Source: Curtobacterium sp. Leaf183 (GTDB taxonomy: Bacteria > Actinomycetota > Actinomycetes > Actinomycetales > Microbacteriaceae). Taken from it: a stretch of 64,000 nucleotides of DNA. This document shows positions 61,402 through 64,000 of this stretch, one piece after another. Each line of letters opens with the position of its first letter. Within the stretch, counting starts at the first letter, position 1. The stretch lies in assembly GCF_001424385.1 (NCBI RefSeq), contig NZ_LMPO01000007.1, positions 83,449 through 147,448 on the forward strand, given 5' to 3'. Position numbers and translations under genes: made by a program. A model generated the notes under the pieces. The model was not told where the DNA came from and made no database searches. It saw only the letters and a program-made list of their open reading frames with translations.

Positions 61402-62013
61402 GTGACCAGCATCGTCACCACCGCTGGCCCGACCTTCCTGCGTCGTCCCCGCGGCGCCGAGTACGTGGCCGACGTGCTCCGGGCCCTGACGCTCGTGAGC
61501 ATCCCCGTCGCGGCCGTCGGATGGGGCCCGATCGCCTTCGCGGTGATGTCGCTGACGATGCTCGGCGTGGTCGTCCCGCGCATCCTGGGCCTGCGTCCGG
61601 CCTTCGACACCGCGCTCTGCCTGCTCGCACTGGTGGCCGGCTGGAGCAGCGTCCTGGAGTGGTACACGACCGTGTTCCTCTGGGACAAGATCATCCACTT
61701 CCTGCTCATCGGCGCGCTGAGCATCCTGGTCGTCGTGATCGGCTCCGACGTCCGGGTGCTCCCCGACGTCCGGCGGATGCCGCTCGTGGCCGTCGTCGTG
61801 CTCGCGGGGACGGCCGGTCTGGCGATCGGCGGCGTGTGGGAGATGTGCGAATGGGTCGGGCACACCCACCTCGACTCCTCGATCTACGTCGGCTACGACG
61901 ACACGATCGGTGACCTGGCCGCAGACACGGCGGGCGCGGTCGCGGCGGGCTTCGCCGTGCGTGCGAGCGCCGCGGACCGGCGCGTCGTCGACCCGGGGCG
62001 CTCCCGCCGCTGA
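61402..62013 (+). CDS. DUF2238/YjdF-like membrane protein
   Basis: 203 residues, five or six membrane helices. The family motifs EWYTTVFLWDKIIHFLLIGA and GGVWEMCEWVGHTHLDSS and YDDTIGDLAADTAGA are well kept. These charged membrane motifs suggest an enzyme or channel; function is unknown. GTG start directly after the EEP stop. Last of the three-gene operon. Confidence 0.85.
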   Translation: MTSIVTTAGPTFLRRPRGAEYVADVLRALTLVSIPVAAVGWGPIAFAVMSLTMLGVVVPRILGLRPAFDTALCLLALVAGWSSVLEWYTTVFLWDKIIHFLLIGALSILVVVIGSDVRVLPDVRRMPLVAVVVLAGTAGLAIGGVWEMCEWVGHTHLDSSIYVGYDDTIGDLAADTAGAVAAGFAVRASAADRRVVDPGRSRR

Positions 62014-62016
62014 CGG

Positions 62017-62400
62017 TCAGCGCAGCGCCGGGCAGTGCTCCGGCGTCGGGTGCTCGCTGATGCTGATGACCTCGTCGAGCCGGTCACGCGCGGCCCGGAG
62101 CTCGGCCATCTGCGCCGTGATCCGGTCGCGCTCGTCGGTCAGCAGCGCGAAGCTCTCCGGCGTGGCGACGCCCGCGTCCACGCACGGCAGCAGCTGCGCG
62201 ATCGTCCGGCTGGACAACCCGGCGGCGTAGAGCTGCTGCACCAGGCGGACCCGCTCGACGGCGGCGTCGTCGTACGTGCGCTGCCCCGCCGCTGTCCGGT
62301 CGGCGACGAGCAGCCCCTGTTCCTCGTAGTACCGCAGCGACCGCACGCTGACGCCCGCCCGTGCGGAGAGGTCCCCGATGCGCATCCGTTCGTCGATCAC
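62017..62400 (-). CDS. MerR family transcriptional regulator
   Basis: 127 residues from GTG 62400 (alternatively ATG 62385). The winged helix MRIGDLSARAGVSVRSLRYY and EEQGLLVADRTAAGQRTY is intact, followed by the antiparallel dimer helix. The C-terminal region has two cysteines (LLPCVDAGV and HCPAL), a possible effector site. It diverges from the SDR gene with a promoter whose long spacer is typical of MerR control. Confidence 0.9.
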   Translation of the reverse strand: MIDERMRIGDLSARAGVSVRSLRYYEEQGLLVADRTAAGQRTYDDAAVERVRLVQQLYAAGLSSRTIAQLLPCVDAGVATPESFALLTDERDRITAQMAELRAARDRLDEVISISEHPTPEHCPALR

Positions 62401-62403
62401 GAC

Positions 62404-62435
62404 TTGCCCCTGACGTCCATGTGAGGTCCTAGCGT
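62404..62435 (+). promoter_or_regulatory. MerR-type promoter for the SDR gene
   Basis: TTGCCC (62404-62409) and TAGCGT (62430-62435) are 20 bp apart, the over-long spacer used by MerR activators. Within it CCTGAC (62409-62414) and GTGAGG (62421-62426) form an imperfect inverted repeat. Confidence 0.7.
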
Positions 62436-62478
62436 ACGTCCGTCGCCGCGGGAGAGGCCCGCACGACGGAAGGACACC

Positions 62479-63183
62479 ATGGACATCACCGGATCGGTCG
62501 CACTCGTCACCGGGTCAAACCGCGGCATCGGACGTCGCTTCGTCACGGAGTTGCTCGAGCGCGGTGCCGCGAAGGTCTACGCGACCGCTCGCCGGCCCGA
62601 GCTCGTCGACGTCCCCGGCGTCGAGGTCCTGCCCCTCGACATCACCGACCAGGCATCCGTCGACGCCGTCGCCGAGCGCGCCGGCGACGTCACGCTGCTG
62701 GTGAACAACGCCGGCATCACCTCGCAGTCGGCACTGCTGACCGACGACCTGGACGACCTGCGCCACGAGCTCGACACGCACGTGTGGGGCACGCTCGCGA
62801 TGACCCGGGCCTTCGCACCCGTCATCGAGCGCAACGGGGGCGGCGGCATCGTGAACGTCCTGTCGGCGCTGTCGTGGTTCGCGTACCCGGGCTCCGGCAG
62901 TTACGCGATCGCCAAGGCGGCGGCGTGGAACATGACGAACGCCCTGCGCCTGGAACTCGCGCCGAAGGGCATCAGCATGCAGGGGCTGCACCTGGGTGCG
63001 GCCGACACCGACATGATGGCGGGCTACGAGGGCCCCAAGGTCGACCCGGCCGACGTGGCACGGGCGTCGCTCGACGGGGTCGAGCGCGACGCGCTCGAGG
63101 TCGTCGTCGACGAGTGGAGCGCCGCCGCGAAGGCGGCCCTGGCGGCCGACCCCGCCGCCTTCTACCGGCAGTTCACGGCCTGA
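62479..63183 (+). CDS. SDR family oxidoreductase
   Basis: 234 residues. Cofactor motif ALVTGSNRGIGRRFVTELLE at about 8-27, NNAGITSQS, catalytic Ser in NVLSALSWF and Y-x-x-x-K in YAIAKAAAWN. GACGGAAGGA precedes the ATG. The promoter has MerR-type spacing, so it is likely induced by the neighbouring MerR protein. A perfect hairpin lies just after the stop. Confidence 0.9.
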   Translation: MDITGSVALVTGSNRGIGRRFVTELLERGAAKVYATARRPELVDVPGVEVLPLDITDQASVDAVAERAGDVTLLVNNAGITSQSALLTDDLDDLRHELDTHVWGTLAMTRAFAPVIERNGGGGIVNVLSALSWFAYPGSGSYAIAKAAAWNMTNALRLELAPKGISMQGLHLGAADTDMMAGYEGPKVDPADVARASLDGVERDALEVVVDEWSAAAKAALAADPAAFYRQFTA

Positions 63184-63186
63184 CCA

Positions 63187-63232
63187 CCGGACGGGAGGCC
63201 CGGTGCGGGCCCGCACCGGGCCTCCCGTCCGG
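63187..63232. repeat. Perfect 46-bp palindrome between convergent SDR genes
   Basis: A 23+23 nt perfect palindrome whose left arm starts CCGGACGGGAGGCCCGGTGC. It sits 3 bp after one SDR stop and 12 bp after the other, so it should terminate both transcripts. Confidence 0.9.
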
Positions 63233-63244
63233 CCGTGGCCGGGT

Positions 63245-64000
63245 TCAGTGCTCGGCCGTCACCTTCGCGGACAACCGCGCCATCAGGGCACGCGGCACGA
63301 ACCGGTGCGCGTTCGCGATCACGGTGTTGCCGAGCCCCGACACCACCGTCGGGCCCCCGGCACGGGCGAAGGCGTGCAGGCCGACCGCGGCGACCTGGTC
63401 GGCGGTCTGCCGCCCGCTCGTCATGACGTCGCCGCCACCGGCCGCGTCGAAGAAGCCCGTCTCGGTGGGACCGGGGCAGAGCGCCAGGACCCGGACGCCC
63501 GAGCCGAGCGTCTCCTGCCAGACGGCCTCGGTGAACGACAGCACGAAGGCCTTGGTCGCCCCGTAGACGGCCATGCCCGGCGTCGGCTGGAACGACGCGG
63601 TCGACGCGATCGTCATGACACCGCCGACCCGACGCTCGAGCATGGCGGGCAGGAACGCGTGCACCATCCGGGTCAGCGCCGTGGTGTTGAGTGCGATCTG
63701 CGTCCGGTTCCGCTCGTCCGTGGCGTCGACGAAGTCGCCCATCGCAGCGACGCCGGCGTTGGCGACCAGGATGTCGACCCGCGTGCCCCGCATCGTGTCG
63801 ATGACGTGGTCGACACCGGCATCCGTTGCCAGGTCGGCCACGACGACCTCGGCGCGCACCCGGTGGTCACGTCGGATCCGCGCCGCGACGGCCTCGAGCG
63901 CGTCCGCGGACCGGGCGACCAGGACCACGTCGCTGCCGGCGCGAGCCAGGCCGACCGCGATCGCCTCGCCGATCCCGCCACTGGCACCGGTCACCAGGGC
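63245..64000 (-). CDS. SDR family oxidoreductase (5' end beyond the right edge)
   Basis: About 252 codons are visible. The cofactor motif begins at the window edge (ALVTGASGGIGEAIAVGLAR), so only a few N-terminal residues are missing. NAGVAAMGD, catalytic Ser in TIASTASFQ and Y-x-x-x-K in YGATKAFVLS are present. The C-terminal extension resembles the DltE/YqjQ-like SDR subgroup. Convergent with the SDR at 62479. Confidence 0.88.
   Translation of the reverse strand, partial: ALVTGASGGIGEAIAVGLARAGSDVVLVARSADALEAVAARIRRDHRVRAEVVVADLATDAGVDHVIDTMRGTRVDILVANAGVAAMGDFVDATDERNRTQIALNTTALTRMVHAFLPAMLERRVGGVMTIASTASFQPTPGMAVYGATKAFVLSFTEAVWQETLGSGVRVLALCPGPTETGFFDAAGGGDVMTSGRQTADQVAAVGLHAFARAGGPTVVSGLGNTVIANAHRFVPRALMARLSAKVTAEH

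Overview
The window looks like origin-proximal chromosome of a high-GC Gram-positive, most likely a member of the Microbacteriaceae (Actinomycetota) and plausibly Curtobacterium. The basis is gene order (dnaA | rpmH-rnpA-yidD-yidC-jag-rsmG-parA-parB, and dnaB-rplI-rpsR-ssb-rpsF-pcnA-murJ-trxB-trxA), very high GC, many GTG starts and ATGA/GTGA overlaps, and actinobacterial families such as DUF5997, CGNR regulators and DUF6049. No identity search was possible, so the genus is an inference.

Region 1 (1-20 kb) is core. The 5' part of dnaA leaves by the left edge. A DnaA-box-bearing intergenic region separates it from the rightward rpmH-rnpA-yidD-yidC-jag-rsmG run (tRNA maturation, membrane insertion, rRNA methylation) and parAB with four parS sites (chromosome segregation). 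Leftward genes follow: a ddl-like ligase, an aminotransferase, trxA, trxB, and one continuous 1362-codon frame that joins a secreted DUF6049 protein to the lipid II flippase MurJ. Rightward again come the CCA-adding enzyme, the rpsF-ssb-rpsR-rplI ribosomal/replication operon, a dense cluster of DnaA-box-like 9-mers, and dnaB.

Region 2 (20-24 kb) is a scar-like accessory junction directly after dnaB. It holds a diverged second copy of the dnaB 3' end, a truncated TIR-domain gene running into the frameshifted C-terminal part of an IS110-family transposase, a GNAT gene, the tail of an MFS transporter and three small genes without assigned function.

Region 3 (24-64 kb) is a long adaptive region. 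Much of it is short regulator/enzyme modules: TetR/SDR, TetR/ABC-2-like permease, CGNR/hydrolase, TetR-SMR-SMR, TetR-SDR facing a FAD monooxygenase, SDR facing TetR, FAD monooxygenase facing MarR, and MerR facing SDR. Several have clear palindromic operator candidates between the genes. Interspersed are a five-gene translationally coupled DUF4129-hypothetical-MoxR-DUF58-membrane operon, a large LuxR-type ATPase regulator with alpha/beta hydrolases, a secreted GH16 glycosidase, a PAP2 phosphatase, a MOSC/serine hydrolase operon, and a glycosyltransferase-EEP-DUF2238 operon. A family of near-identical hairpins with a GGAGGCCCGGTGC core marks several gene ends. The window closes inside an SDR gene.

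I see no rRNA, tRNA, CRISPR array, prophage or complete insertion sequence. The strongest unusual signals are the DUF6049-MurJ fusion, the duplicated dnaB tail with the TIR/IS110 mosaic, the DnaA-box cluster before dnaB, and the set of palindromic operators.
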